Part shown: piece by piece, positions 26,535-36,095 of the stretch
Numbering within the stretch: the first letter of the stretch is position 1
Layout of the letters: every line of letters starts with the position of its first letter
Assembly (NCBI RefSeq): GCF_024213665.1
Contig: NZ_JANAVP010000003.1
Span: 67,531-131,530, forward strand
Direction: 5' to 3'
DNA from: Streptomyces sp. A3M-1-3
GTDB taxonomy: Bacteria; Actinomycetota; Actinomycetes; Streptomycetales; Streptomycetaceae
DNA length: 64,000 nt
Position numbers and translations under genes: made by a program
The notes under the pieces: model-generated
The model's input: the letters and a program-made list of their open reading frames with translations, nothing else
What the model was told of the DNA's origin: nothing
Database searches by the model: none

Positions 26535-27274
26535 TACCTGTCCAACCAGACATATCCGGCGAGCCGCCCGGTCGTGCGGTCGCGGCGGTACGAGAAGTGG
26601 TCGCCCGATTCCAGGGTGCAGACCGGGAACCGTTGCCGGTCCCGTACCCCCCTCGCTTCGAGCTGGGCGTGCACTCCAGCGGTGACATCGACAGCCGGCG
26701 TCCCCCAGCTCGTCTCGGACCAGGCCTCCGGTACGGCGTCGGCGACTTCGGCCCGCATCGCTTCGGGGACCTCGTAGCAGCGTCCGCAGACCGCCGGCCC
26801 CGTCCGGGCGATGATCCGCTCCGGCTCGGCCCCGAGCGTGAGCATGGCGTCGACGGTCGCCGGCACGATTCCGGCGACCAGGCCGGGACGTCCGGCGTGC
26901 GCCGCCGCGGCCACCCCGGCGACCGGATCGGCCAGCAGGACCGGCGTGCAGTCCGCGGTCAGTACGGCGAGGGCGAGCCCGCGCCGCGCGGTGACCAGTC
27001 CGTCCACCGGCGGGGTCGGCCCCGTGGGCCAGGGGCCGTCGACCTCGGCGACATCGTTGCCGTGAACCTGGTTCATCCAGACCACGGCGCCAGGGTCGAG
27101 TCCGAGGGACTTCGCCGCCAGCGCCCGGTTGGTCAGTACGGCCTCCGGGGCGTCGCCGACCGCTCCGCCGAGGTTGAGCTCCTCGTACGGAGCGGCGCTC
27201 ACCCCGCCCCACCTGTCGGTGAAGGCGAAGTGAGCGCCGCCCACAGGTATCACCGCGTCGTGCTGCACGGTCAC
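26534..27274 (-). CDS. pgeF: Peptidoglycan editing factor PgeF (YfiH/YlmD, laccase-domain)
   Basis: A 246-residue enzyme of the multicopper-polyphenol-oxidase-like DUF152 family. The E. coli homologue removes faulty L-Ser-containing precursors from the peptidoglycan pool; other members act as purine nucleoside enzymes. Metal ligands are His71 (NQVHG), Cys109 (TADCTPV) and His126 (AAAHAGRPG); AGRPG replaces the more frequent AGWRG. GTG at 27272-27274 overlaps the ftsZ stop (GTGA), so translation is coupled to ftsZ. Substrate here is not shown by sequence. Confidence 0.9.
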   Translation of the reverse strand: MTVQHDAVIPVGGAHFAFTDRWGGVSAAPYEELNLGGAVGDAPEAVLTNRALAAKSLGLDPGAVVWMNQVHGNDVAEVDGPWPTGPTPPVDGLVTARRGLALAVLTADCTPVLLADPVAGVAAAAHAGRPGLVAGIVPATVDAMLTLGAEPERIIARTGPAVCGRCYEVPEAMRAEVADAVPEAWSETSWGTPAVDVTAGVHAQLEARGVRDRQRFPVCTLESGDHFSYRRDRTTGRLAGYVWLDR

Positions 27275-28479
27275 TTCAGGAAGTCCGGGACATCCAGCTC
27301 TTCGGCCTGGCTGTCGTACGGACGGGCCGTCGGGACGTGCGGCGGGGCGGCCGGTGCGGACGGGGCCTCGTTCACCGGGGCCGGCTCGACCGGGGCCTGC
27401 ACGTCCTCACGCGGGGTGACACTGCCGAGGCCGCCGAACGACGAGCGGGGCTCGGCCGCGCGGACCGGCGGCGCGGGCTCCTCGCGCTTGGCGGAGGTGG
27501 AGCCGATGACGTTCTCCCGGCGGGCCGGCGGCTGACCGCCGTCGAAACCGGCCGCGATGACGGTGACCCGCACCTCGTCGCCGAGCGCGTCGTCGATGAC
27601 CGCGCCGAAGATGATGTTGGCCTCGGGGTGGGCGGCCTCGCTCACCAGCTGGGCGGCCTCGTTGATCTCGAAGAGACCGAGGTCCGACCCGCCGGAGATG
27701 GAGAGCAGTACGCCACGGGCGCCGTCGATGGACGCCTCGAGCAGCGGGGAGGAGATCGCCATCTCGGCGGCGGCCACCGCGCGGTCGTCGCCGCGGGCCG
27801 AGCCGATGCCCATGAGTGCCGAGCCGGCCTCCGACATCACGGACTTGACGTCGGCGAAGTCGAGGTTGATCAGGCCCGGCGTGGTGATGAGGTCGGTGAT
27901 CCCCTGGACACCGGAGAGCAGCACCTGGTCCGCGGACTTGAACGCGTCCAGCACGCTGACCTGGCGGTCCGAGATGGACAGCAGCCGGTCGTTGGGGATG
28001 ACGATGAGGGTGTCGACCTCTTCGCGCAGCTCGGCGATGCCGTCTTCCGCCTGGTTGGCGCGGCGGCGGCCCTCGAAGGTGAACGGCCGGGTGACCACAC
28101 CGATGGTCAGTGCGCCCAGCGAGCGTGCGATGTTGGCGACGACGGGTGCGCCCCCGGTGCCGGTGCCGCCACCCTCGCCGGCGGTGACGAAGACCATGTC
28201 GGCCCCCTTGAGGACCTCCTCGATCTCCTCGCGGTGGTCCTCTGCCGCCTTGCGACCGACTGCCGGGTTCGCTCCGGCGCCGAGGCCCCGGGTGAGTTCA
28301 CGGCCGACGTCGAGCTTGACGTCGGCGTCGCTCATCAACAGGGCTTGCGCATCAGTGTTGATCGCGATGAACTCGACGCCCTTGAGACCGACCTCGATCA
28401 TTCGGTTGATGGCATTGACACCACCGCCGCCGACACCGATGACCTTGATGACTGCGAGGTAGTTCTGCGGTGCTGCCAC
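27271..28479 (-). CDS. ftsZ: Cell-division GTPase FtsZ
   Basis: A 402-residue tubulin homologue that forms the septal ring and, in aerial hyphae, the sporulation ladders. [12 protein letters not shown] starts the nucleotide site, the tubulin signature is GGGTGTGG (103-110), and the T7 catalytic loop [12 protein letters not shown] completes the interface. A ~75-residue Pro/Ala/Glu linker ends in the conserved tail LDVPDFLK that binds SepF and others. GTG at 28477-28479 follows GAGAGG at eight bases; the upstream frame to 28566 lacks family similarity. Promoters lie in the 284-base gap upstream. Confidence 0.98.
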   Translation of the reverse strand: MAAPQNYLAVIKVIGVGGGGVNAINRMIEVGLKGVEFIAINTDAQALLMSDADVKLDVGRELTRGLGAGANPAVGRKAAEDHREEIEEVLKGADMVFVTAGEGGGTGTGGAPVVANIARSLGALTIGVVTRPFTFEGRRRANQAEDGIAELREEVDTLIVIPNDRLLSISDRQVSVLDAFKSADQVLLSGVQGITDLITTPGLINLDFADVKSVMSEAGSALMGIGSARGDDRAVAAAEMAISSPLLEASIDGARGVLLSISGGSDLGLFEINEAAQLVSEAAHPEANIIFGAVIDDALGDEVRVTVIAAGFDGGQPPARRENVIGSTSAKREEPAPPVRAAEPRSSFGGLGSVTPREDVQAPVEPAPVNEAPSAPAAPPHVPTARPYDSQAEELDVPDFLK

Positions 28480-28582
28480 GTCGAAGGCCTCTCGCCTCGA
28501 GTTACGTGTCGCCGCTTCGCGGGCCGCGCTGCGACGACTGATGCCGAAATGGGACGGCCCGACCAACCTGACTGCCGACCCG

Positions 28583-28607
28583 AACCCTAACGCTGAAGTT
28601 TAGGGTT
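28583..28607. promoter_or_regulatory. Inverted repeat in the ftsZ leader
   Basis: AACCCTAA (28583-28590) and TTAGGGTT (28600-28607) pair exactly across nine bases, about 105 bases before the ftsZ start. It is AT-rich against its surroundings. It could be an operator or an mRNA hairpin; function unknown. Confidence 0.5.
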
Positions 28608-28701
28608 ACCAGTGTGTCTGTTCTCTGGACTCTTCCGAACAGGACACTAAGTCGACAAGTGGCGCACGTTCAACGAACACGCCGAACCTCCCGTTTTTCT
28701 T

Positions 28702-28716
28702 TTCACCCTATGTGAT
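28702..28716. promoter_or_regulatory. Candidate BldD box upstream of ftsZ
   Basis: TTCACCCTATGTGAT matches the palindromic BldD consensus (nTnACnC-A/T-GnGTnAn) at all but one fixed position on either strand. BldD is known to bind the ftsZ promoter in Streptomyces. It lies about 225 bases upstream of the ftsZ start in the ftsQ-ftsZ gap. A GACAC motif, the WhiA core, occurs nearer the gene on the coding strand at about 28615. Confidence 0.6.
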
Positions 28717-28763
28717 CACCCTTATCGGTGGCCAACCAGGGTGCTGGCCAGCTCGAATGTGCG

Positions 28764-29561
28764 TCAACTCCTCGATACTGCCGGGGCGGTGGGAGTGCTC
28801 ACATCGAAGTGCCGGGCCTTGGGCGCTGCTTTCATGAGTGCGGTGATGGCCCGCACTTTGGCCTCGGTCCGCTCGCCGCTCCCCCACACGACCGTGCGGT
28901 CGCCGCTCAGCTCCAGCGAGATGGAGTCGTACGAACGCACCTTGATGACCCGGAGGTCCTCGGCGAACTCGCCGGGGAGTCCGCCTGTGACCAGTACCGC
29001 TTCGATGACCAGCCGGTCGGTGTCGAAGCGGCGCAGGCTCGGCGACTGATCCGCCGTCAATTCGAGCAGCGGGACACCCTTCGGCGCATTCGGGACCGTG
29101 GCGAAACGCACACCTTCCGCGTCCACTTCGATGAACTTTGCGCCCTTTTCGATGAGCAGCGCAGGCTTTCGTTCGACCACTTTCAGACCGATTCCGTGCG
29201 GCCAGGCACGGACCACGTCGACGGAATCGATCCGGGGCAGCCGGCTACGCAACCGGCTCTCGATCGCGTCGGTGTCGACGGAAATGAGCGGGGCGCCGAG
29301 GGGGACGTCAGCCGCCTCGCGCACCTCGCCGGGCGAGAGAACTTCGGTGCCCGACGCGCTCACCCGCTCGACGCGCAGCCAGGTCGAGCCGTAGAGCACC
29401 CAGGTTCCGAAGGTCCCGCCGAAAATCGCGGCGATGACGGCCAGGACCAGCAGCCGCCGGCCGCGGAACCCGAGCCGGCGGCGGGGCCGGCCCGGGCGGC
29501 GGGGCGGGCCGGCCTTCAACGCCTCTCGCTCACCGCGCTGTGCGGTCGTCGCTCCGGCCAC
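28764..29561 (-). CDS. ftsQ: Division protein FtsQ
   Basis: A 265-residue bitopic membrane protein linking FtsL/DivIC-type partners to the septal synthase. A basic Pro/Arg cytoplasmic tail, one helix (LLVLAVIAAIFGGTFGTWVLY), then a POTRA domain (LRVERVSASGTEVLSPGEVR) and a beta domain (WPHGIGLKVVERKPALLIEK). Length matches actinobacterial FtsQ. GTG at 29559-29561; 41 bases from murG. The 284-base gap after it, before ftsZ, is the only large break in this part of the block. Confidence 0.95.
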   Translation of the reverse strand: MAGATTAQRGEREALKAGPPRRPGRPRRRLGFRGRRLLVLAVIAAIFGGTFGTWVLYGSTWLRVERVSASGTEVLSPGEVREAADVPLGAPLISVDTDAIESRLRSRLPRIDSVDVVRAWPHGIGLKVVERKPALLIEKGAKFIEVDAEGVRFATVPNAPKGVPLLELTADQSPSLRRFDTDRLVIEAVLVTGGLPGEFAEDLRVIKVRSYDSISLELSGDRTVVWGSGERTEAKVRAITALMKAAPKARHFDVSTPTAPAVSRS

Positions 29562-29602
29562 GCTCCCTGTCGCCTCCTGCGTATGAGGCCCGTGCCGGGC
29601 GC

Positions 29603-30697
29603 TCAGCGGTTCCTTCGTGCGGCAATCGCCTCGTACACCATTCCGACAAGCAGATCATCGGCATCCCGGCGGCCGAACTCGGCGGCGGCGCGGGACATCT
29701 CGTACAGCCGGTGCGGATCGGCCAGCACCGGAAGCACATTGCCCTGGACCCACTCGGGAGTGAGCTCCGCGTCGTCGACGAGCAGACCACCGCCGGCCTT
29801 GACGACCGGCTGGGCGTTGAGCCGCTGTTCGCCGTTGCCGATCGGCAGCGGGACGTACGCGGCGGGGAGCCCGACGGCGGAGAGTTCGGCGACGGTCATC
29901 GCGCCCGCGCGGCAGAGCATCATGTCGGCCGCGGCGTACGCGAGATCCATCCGGTCCACGTACGGTACCGGGATGTACGGCGGCATCCCGGGCATGTTGT
30001 CCACGCGCGGCAGTTCGTTCTTGGGGCCGACCGCGTGCAGGATCTGGATTCCCGAGCGCTGGAGCACCGGCGCGATCTGCTGGACCACCTCGTTGAGGCG
30101 GCGGGCGCCCTGCGAGCCGCCGGAGACCAGCAGCGTCGGCAGGTTGGGGTCGAGCCCGAAGGCCGCACGCGCCTCGGGGCGGACCCGGGCCCGGTCGAGG
30201 GTGGCGATGGTGCGGCGCAGCGGGATGCCGATGTAGCGGGCGCCGCGCAGCTTGCTGTCCGGGGTGGAGACGGCCACGCCGGCCGCGTAGCGCGAGCCGA
30301 TCTTGTTGGCCAGTCCGGGGCGGGCATTGGCCTCGTGGACGATGATCGGCACCCCGAGGCGTTTGGCCGCGAGGTAGCCGGGCAGCGCCACATAGCCGCC
30401 GAAGCCGACCACGCAGTCGGCCTTCGTACGCTCCAGGATCTGCTCCGCCGCCTTGATGGTGCCGCGCAGCCGCCCGGGGACGGTGATCAGCTCCGGCGTG
30501 GGCTTACGGGGCAGCGGCACGGCGGGGATCAGCCCCAGCTCGTAACCACGCTCGGGCACGAGACGGGTCTCGAGTCCGCGCTCCGTGCCGAGGGCTGTGA
30601 TGCCCACGGTCGGGTCCTGCCTCCGCAGGGCGTCCGCGAGGGCGAGCGCCGGCTCGATGTGGCCGGCGGTCCCCCCACCGGCGAGTACGACATGCAC
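29603..30697 (-). CDS. murG: MurG lipid II-forming N-acetylglucosaminyltransferase
   Basis: A 364-residue GT-B glycosyltransferase that adds GlcNAc from UDP-GlcNAc to lipid I on the inner face of the membrane. The N-terminal glycine-rich loop is [14 protein letters not shown]; a second, [27 protein letters not shown] and [14 protein letters not shown] follow, and the nucleotide-sugar site [18 protein letters not shown] is clear. GTG at 30695-30697; ftsW ends six bases upstream, so the two are cotranscribed. Confidence 0.97.
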   Translation of the reverse strand: MHVVLAGGGTAGHIEPALALADALRRQDPTVGITALGTERGLETRLVPERGYELGLIPAVPLPRKPTPELITVPGRLRGTIKAAEQILERTKADCVVGFGGYVALPGYLAAKRLGVPIIVHEANARPGLANKIGSRYAAGVAVSTPDSKLRGARYIGIPLRRTIATLDRARVRPEARAAFGLDPNLPTLLVSGGSQGARRLNEVVQQIAPVLQRSGIQILHAVGPKNELPRVDNMPGMPPYIPVPYVDRMDLAYAAADMMLCRAGAMTVAELSAVGLPAAYVPLPIGNGEQRLNAQPVVKAGGGLLVDDAELTPEWVQGNVLPVLADPHRLYEMSRAAAEFGRRDADDLLVGMVYEAIAARRNR

Positions 30698-30703
30698 CGA
30701 AAT

Positions 30704-32104
30704 TCACCGCTCTCCGGACGGACGCTTCTTCACGCGCCGTCTCATCGACTTCCATCTCACCCCAGCCCGCTTCTTGCCGAAGACGGGCTGTCGCATGGCA
30801 AGCGCCGCACGCGCCGCGGGCTCCTCACGCGCGAACGCGATCAGCAGCCCGATGGCGAACATGGTCGGCAGCAGGGCGGAGCCTCCGTAGGAGAACAGCG
30901 GGAGAGGGACACCGGCGATCGGCAGCAGGCCGAGCACCGCACCCATGTTGACCACGGCCTGGGCCGTGATCCAGGTGGTCACACCTCCCGCGGCGTACCT
31001 CACGAAGGGGTCCTCCGTGCGTCCGGCCACGCGGATACCCGCATAGCCTAGAGCCGCGAACAGGGCGAGTACCGACAGCGTCCCCGCCAGACCCAGTTCC
31101 TCCCCGGTGATGGCGAAGATGAAGTCGGTGTGCGCTTCGGGTAGTTGGCCCCATTTTTCGACACTTGCACCCAGGCCGGATCCGAACCATCCGCCCGAGG
31201 CAAGAGCATAGATTCCGTGCACCGCCTGCCAGCACACGTCCCCCTTCCCCGGCTCGGTGGCACCGATGCAGGCGAGCCGGTCCATCCGGTGCGGGCTGGT
31301 CTTGATGAGCAGCAGCCCGATCACGGCGGACACGCCGAGCACCCCGGCGAACAGCCGGGTGGGGGCGCCGGCCATCCACAGCAGCCCGAACAGGATCGCG
31401 GTGAGGATGATCGCCGTACCCATGTCCCCGCCGAGCATGATCAGCCCGAGCAGCAGGAAGGCGACCGGGACGAGCGGCACCAGCATGTGCTTCCACTGGG
31501 CCAGCAGCCGCCTGTCGTGCTTGCGGGCCAGCAGGTCCGCGCCCCACAGGATCAGCGCCAGCTTGCCGAATTCGCTGGGCTGGAGCTGGAACGGGCCGCC
31601 GAGGTAGATCCAGTTCTGGTTTCCGTTGACGGCATGCCCTATCCCCGGCACCTGGACCAGGATCATCAGGAAGACGGTCCCCGCGAGCAGCGGGTACGAC
31701 AGGGCGCGGTGCAGCTTCGACGGCATCCGCGAGGCGATCAGCAGCAGGCCGGAGCCGAGCAGCGCCGCCACGAACTGCTTGCCGAAGAAGTACGAGGCGG
31801 GCAGCGAGAGCTGCAGCGCCTTGATCATCGAGGCGGAGTACACCATCACCAGGCCGAGCACGGTGATCAGCATGGCGCTGCCGAGGATCAGGTAGTACGC
31901 GGTCAGCGGCCGGTCCCAGGCCCGCTGCGCCTGCTGGTACAGCCGCAGGGCGCTCGCCAGGGGGCCGCGGCGCGGCGGGCGCGACTGCGGCGCGGGGCGC
32001 CGCCGTCCCTGGACCCTGGGCGGCGCGGAGGGGCGTCCGGACCCGGCGGTGGTGCGCTGGCGCAGCGCGAACCCGAGGGAATGGGCGGTTTCGTCGGCCG
32101 GCAT
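30704..32104 (-). CDS. ftsW: FtsW septal peptidoglycan polymerase (SEDS)
   Basis: A 466-residue SEDS-family glycosyltransferase working with FtsI at the septum. A ~65-residue Arg/Pro-rich cytoplasmic tail precedes ten predicted helices. Conserved pieces include QLQPSEFGKLALILWGADLL, SASMIKALQLSLP, LPEAHTDFIFAITGEELGL with the catalytic-type acidic residue, and PLFSYGGSALLPTM. The basic C-tail ends KSMRRRVKKRPSGER. ATG at 32102-32104 with GAGGGGAAG upstream; longer frames are not family-like. It is required for sporulation septa in S. coelicolor. Confidence 0.96.
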   Translation of the reverse strand: MPADETAHSLGFALRQRTTAGSGRPSAPPRVQGRRRPAPQSRPPRRGPLASALRLYQQAQRAWDRPLTAYYLILGSAMLITVLGLVMVYSASMIKALQLSLPASYFFGKQFVAALLGSGLLLIASRMPSKLHRALSYPLLAGTVFLMILVQVPGIGHAVNGNQNWIYLGGPFQLQPSEFGKLALILWGADLLARKHDRRLLAQWKHMLVPLVPVAFLLLGLIMLGGDMGTAIILTAILFGLLWMAGAPTRLFAGVLGVSAVIGLLLIKTSPHRMDRLACIGATEPGKGDVCWQAVHGIYALASGGWFGSGLGASVEKWGQLPEAHTDFIFAITGEELGLAGTLSVLALFAALGYAGIRVAGRTEDPFVRYAAGGVTTWITAQAVVNMGAVLGLLPIAGVPLPLFSYGGSALLPTMFAIGLLIAFAREEPAARAALAMRQPVFGKKRAGVRWKSMRRRVKKRPSGER

Positions 32105-32187
32105 CAGGGCTTCCCCTCCACTCGTGCCCGGCGCGGCCCTCCGTAAGTCGACTTGCGGAGCCGCAGTACGGCGTGCGGCCGGGCCGG

Positions 32188-33606
32188 CTAGGCGCTCTCG
32201 GCGGCCAGCTCGCGTACCGCTTCCGCGAACGCCTCGCCGCGCTTGTTGTAGTTGGCGAACATGTCCATCGAGGCACACGCCGGAGCCATCAGTACGGTGT
32301 CTCCGGGCCGGGCGAGCCGTGCCGCCTCCCGGACCGCCGCCGACATCGCCCCAGTGTCGGTCCGGTCGAGGTCGACCACCGGGACCTGGGGGGCGTGTCG
32401 CGCGAGGGCTTCGCCGATCAGGGCACGGTCGGCGCCGATCAGGACGACTCCGCGCAGCCGCTTGGCCGACCTGGCCACGAGTTCGTCGAAGGTCGCGCCC
32501 TTGGCGAGGCCGCCGGCGATCCAGACGATCGGCTCGTACGCGGCGAGGGATGCCTCCGCGGCATGCGTGTTGGTCGCCTTGGAGTCGTCGATGTAGGCCA
32601 CCCCGCCGACGTCCGCGACGTGCTCGATGCGGTGGGCGTCGGGGCGGAAGTTTCGCAGGCCGTCGCGTACAGCCGCGGGCGCGACGCCGAAGGCGCGTGC
32701 GAGGGCCGCGGCGGCCAGCGCGTTGGCGATGTTGTGCGGGGCCGGCGGATTGACGTCCGTGACCTCGGCCAGCTCCTGCGCCTGCTGGTGGCGGTTCCGG
32801 GCGAACGCCCGGTCGACGAGGATGCCCTCGACGACGCCGAGTTGGGACGGGCCGGGGGCGCCGAGGGTGAAGCCGATCGCGCGGCAGCCCTCCTCGACGT
32901 CCGCTGCCCGGACCAGTTCCTCGGTGGCCGGGTCGGCCACGTTGTAGACGCAGGCGACCGTGTTGCCCTCGTAGATCCGGCCCTTGTCCGCGGCGTACGC
33001 GGCCATCGAGCCGTGCCAGTCGAGGTGGTCGGGGGCGAGGTTGAGCACGACCGCGGAGTGGGCGCGCAGCGAGGGCGCCCAGTGCAGCTGGTAGCTGGAG
33101 AGCTCGACGGCCAGGACGTCGTACTTCTCGTCGCCCAGGACCACATCGATGATCGGGGTGCCGATGTTGCCGACGGCCACGGTCCGCAGGCCGGCCGCCG
33201 ACAGGATCGAGGCCAGCATCTGGGTCGTGGTCGTCTTGCCGTTGGTGCCGGTGATCGCCAGCCAGGGGGCGGCGTCCGGGCCGCGCAGCCGCCAGGCGAT
33301 CTCGACATCGCCGACCACGTCGACGCCCGCCTCGGCGGCGGCCGCGAAGAGCGGGCTGGCCGGCTTCCAGCCGGGCGAGGTGACGACGAGCTCGGTGCCG
33401 GGCGGCAGTGTCTCCGCGTCACCGAGGCGTACGGAGATCCCCTCCGCAGCCAGTTCGGCGGCGCGCGTGCGGTGCGTATCGCTGTCGCCACCGTCCACGA
33501 CCGTCACGACAGCGCCGAGGCCCGCCAGGGCGCGGGCGGCGCTGACGCCGCTCACGCCGAGACCGGCGACGGTGATGTGCATGCCTTCCCAGGCCGTGCT
33601 GGTCAC
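32188..33606 (-). CDS. murD: UDP-N-acetylmuramoyl-L-alanine:D-glutamate ligase
   Basis: A 472-residue Mur ligase adding D-Glu to UDP-MurNAc-L-Ala. N-terminal Rossmann start [22 protein letters not shown] loop [14 protein letters not shown]; central [16 protein letters not shown] with the carbamylated-lysine region; C-terminal [15 protein letters not shown]; end [23 protein letters not shown] at 33604-33606 overlaps the mraY stop (GTGA). The 83-base gap to ftsW is the longest in the mur part and could hold a weak promoter. Confidence 0.97.
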   Translation of the reverse strand: MTSTAWEGMHITVAGLGVSGVSAARALAGLGAVVTVVDGGDSDTHRTRAAELAAEGISVRLGDAETLPPGTELVVTSPGWKPASPLFAAAAEAGVDVVGDVEIAWRLRGPDAAPWLAITGTNGKTTTTQMLASILSAAGLRTVAVGNIGTPIIDVVLGDEKYDVLAVELSSYQLHWAPSLRAHSAVVLNLAPDHLDWHGSMAAYAADKGRIYEGNTVACVYNVADPATEELVRAADVEEGCRAIGFTLGAPGPSQLGVVEGILVDRAFARNRHQQAQELAEVTDVNPPAPHNIANALAAAALARAFGVAPAAVRDGLRNFRPDAHRIEHVADVGGVAYIDDSKATNTHAAEASLAAYEPIVWIAGGLAKGATFDELVARSAKRLRGVVLIGADRALIGEALARHAPQVPVVDLDRTDTGAMSAAVREAARLARPGDTVLMAPACASMDMFANYNKRGEAFAEAVRELAAESA

Positions 33607-34673
33607 TTGTCGGCCGCCCAGCCCGCGTAGAAGAGTCCGAGTCCGACGATCACGCACATGCCCTGGATGATCCAGAAGCGGACCACCACAAGGACTTCGG
33701 ACCACCCCTTGAGTTCGAAGTGGTGCTGCAGTGGCGCCATCCGGAAGACGCGCTTCCCGGTCAGCTTGAACGAGCCGACCTGGATGACCACCGACATGGT
33801 GATCATCACGAACAGGCCGCCGAGGAGGGCGAGCAGCAGCTCCGTGCGCGAACAGATGGCCAGACCCGCGAGCGCGCCGCCGAGGGCGAGCGAGCCGGTG
33901 TCACCCATGAAGATCTTGGCCGGCGAGGTGTTCCACCACAGGAAGCCGAAGCAGGCGCCCATCAGGGCGGAGGCGACGATCGCCAGGTCGAGCGGATCGC
34001 GGACCTCGAAGCACGCGTCGGGGTTGGTGAGGGTCTGCGCGTTGGCGCAGGACTCCTGGAACTGCCAGACGCCGATGAACGTGTACGCGCCGAAGACCAT
34101 GACGGAGGCGCCGGTGGCTAGACCGTCGAGGCCGTCGGTGAGGTTCACGCCGTTCGACATCGCGAGGATCATGAACAGCGCCCAGACGACGAAGAGCACC
34201 GGGCCGATCGACCAGCCGAAGTCCGTGACGAACGACAGCTTGGTGGAGGCCGGGGTGTTGCCCCGGGCGTCCGAGAACTGCAGCGCCAGCACGGCGAAGG
34301 CGATACCGACGATCAGCTGGCCGGCCATCTTCGCCTTGGCCCGCAGGCCGAGCGACCGCTGTTTGACGATCTTGATGTAGTCGTCGAGGAAGCCGACCAG
34401 GCCCATGCCCGCCATCAGGAAGAGGACGAGCAGTCCGGAGTACGTCGGCTGACTGGAGGTGATCACCTTCGTCAGCGCGTACGCGATGAGCGTGGCCAGG
34501 ATGAAGGAGATACCGCCCATGGTGGGCGTGCCCTTCTTGCTGCCGTGGCTGCGCGGGCCGTCGTCCCGGATGAACTGGCCGTAGCCCTTGCGGGCGAGGA
34601 GCTTGATGAGCAGCGGGGTACCGACCAGGGTCAGGAAGAGCCCGATGACTCCCGCGAAGAGGATCTGCCTCAT
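33603..34673 (-). CDS. mraY: MraY phospho-MurNAc-pentapeptide transferase
   Basis: A 356-residue ten-helix integral membrane enzyme making lipid I from undecaprenyl phosphate and UDP-MurNAc-pentapeptide. The motifs [47 protein letters not shown] and [16 protein letters not shown], with catalytic aspartates, are all present, and [13 protein letters not shown] is the cytoplasmic loop. ATG at 34671-34673 overlaps the murF stop (ATGA); its own stop overlaps murD. Confidence 0.97.
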   Translation of the reverse strand: MRQILFAGVIGLFLTLVGTPLLIKLLARKGYGQFIRDDGPRSHGSKKGTPTMGGISFILATLIAYALTKVITSSQPTYSGLLVLFLMAGMGLVGFLDDYIKIVKQRSLGLRAKAKMAGQLIVGIAFAVLALQFSDARGNTPASTKLSFVTDFGWSIGPVLFVVWALFMILAMSNGVNLTDGLDGLATGASVMVFGAYTFIGVWQFQESCANAQTLTNPDACFEVRDPLDLAIVASALMGACFGFLWWNTSPAKIFMGDTGSLALGGALAGLAICSRTELLLALLGGLFVMITMSVVIQVGSFKLTGKRVFRMAPLQHHFELKGWSEVLVVVRFWIIQGMCVIVGLGLFYAGWAADK

Positions 34674-36091
34674 CGGACGGCGACCTCGCCCTCGGTACCG
34701 CTGTCGAGCAGCGCCAGTGCGACCTGCTCCAGACCGATCGACCTGGAAGCCTTCACCAGCACGACGTCTCCCGTGCGCAGTTCACTGCGCAACAGGTCGA
34801 TCGCCGCCTGCGCGTCGGACACGTGCACCGACTCCTCACCCCACGAACCCTCGTTATATGCGCCCAGCTGCAGCCATGACGCTTCCCTGCCCCCGACTGC
34901 CACTAGCTTGCTCACGTTGAGCCGCACGGCCAGCCGCCCGACCGCGTCGTGCTCGGCGAGCGCCTCGTCACCGAGCTCGGCCATCGGGCCGAGCACCGCC
35001 CACGTACGGCCCCCCTCAGCCTTGGCGGCCTCCCCCATGGCGGCCAGCGCGCGGAGCGCTGCTCGCATGGATTCCGGGTTCGCGTTGTAGGCGTCGTTGA
35101 CGACCGTCACGCCGTCCGGACGCTCGGTGACCTCCATACGCCAGCGGGACAGCGTGCCCGCCTCGGAGAGCGCCAGTGCGATCTCGTCGGTGGGCATGCC
35201 CAGCTCATGGGCGACGGCGGCCGCGGCGAGCGCGTTCGACACGTGGTGCTCACCGTACAGCCGCAAGGTCACGTCGCTGCACCCGGTGGGTGTGTGCAGC
35301 GTGAAGGACGGCTGTCCCGTCGCCGTCAGCCGGACATTCGAGGCACGTACGTCGGCGTCCTCGGCCTCTCCGAAGAGGACCGTACGGGCCTTGGTACGGG
35401 ACGCCATGGCGCGGACCAGCTGGTCGTCGGCGTTGAGTACGGCGACGCCGTCCTCCGGCAGCGTCTCGACCAGCTCTCCCTTGGCCTCGGCGATCTGCTC
35501 CCGGCCGCCGAACTCGCCGATGTGCGCGGTGCCGACGTTCAGCACCAGGCCGATCCTCGGCGGGGTCAGGCCGGTGAGATAGCGGATGTGGCCGACGCCG
35601 CGGGCGCCCATCTCCAGGACGAGATGCCGGGTGTCCTCGGTGGCGCGCAGCGCGGTGATCGGCAGGCCGATCTCGTTGTTGAGGGAGCCGGGCGTCCATA
35701 CGGTCGGGCCGTGGCGCTGCAGCAGCTGCGCGATGAGGTCCTTGGTGCTGGTCTTGCCGGCGGAGCCGGTGAGCCCGACGACGGTGGCGCCGAGGCGTTC
35801 GACGACGGCGCGCGCGAGGGCGCCGAGCGCGACCTCGACGTCCTCGACCACGATGGCGGGGACGCCGACGGGACGGGCGGCCAGTACGGCTGCCGCGCCC
35901 GACTCGACGGCGCGCCGCGCGTAGTCGTGGCCGTCGACCTGCTCACCCACGAAGGCGGCGAAGAGGCTGCCGGCCTCCACCTGGCGGGAGTCGATGACGA
36001 CCGGCCCGGTGATCCGGACCTGCGGGTCCGGTATGTCGTACGACTGCCCGCCGACGATTTCGGCGATCTCGGCGAGGGAGAGGGCGATCAC
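34670..36091 (-). CDS. murF: UDP-MurNAc-tripeptide D-Ala-D-Ala ligase
   Basis: A 473-residue Mur ligase that adds D-Ala-D-Ala to complete the pentapeptide. ATP loop [17 protein letters not shown]; family motifs [29 protein letters not shown] and [19 protein letters not shown]-terminal [19 protein letters not shown] at 36089-36091, four bases after the murE stop; stop overlaps mraY. The order murE-murF-mraY-murD is standard. Confidence 0.97.
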   Translation of the reverse strand: MIALSLAEIAEIVGGQSYDIPDPQVRITGPVVIDSRQVEAGSLFAAFVGEQVDGHDYARRAVESGAAAVLAARPVGVPAIVVEDVEVALGALARAVVERLGATVVGLTGSAGKTSTKDLIAQLLQRHGPTVWTPGSLNNEIGLPITALRATEDTRHLVLEMGARGVGHIRYLTGLTPPRIGLVLNVGTAHIGEFGGREQIAEAKGELVETLPEDGVAVLNADDQLVRAMASRTKARTVLFGEAEDADVRASNVRLTATGQPSFTLHTPTGCSDVTLRLYGEHHVSNALAAAAVAHELGMPTDEIALALSEAGTLSRWRMEVTERPDGVTVVNDAYNANPESMRAALRALAAMGEAAKAEGGRTWAVLGPMAELGDEALAEHDAVGRLAVRLNVSKLVAVGGREASWLQLGAYNEGSWGEESVHVSDAQAAIDLLRSELRTGDVVLVKASRSIGLEQVALALLDSGTEGEVAVR

Positions 36092-36095
36092 TGCT

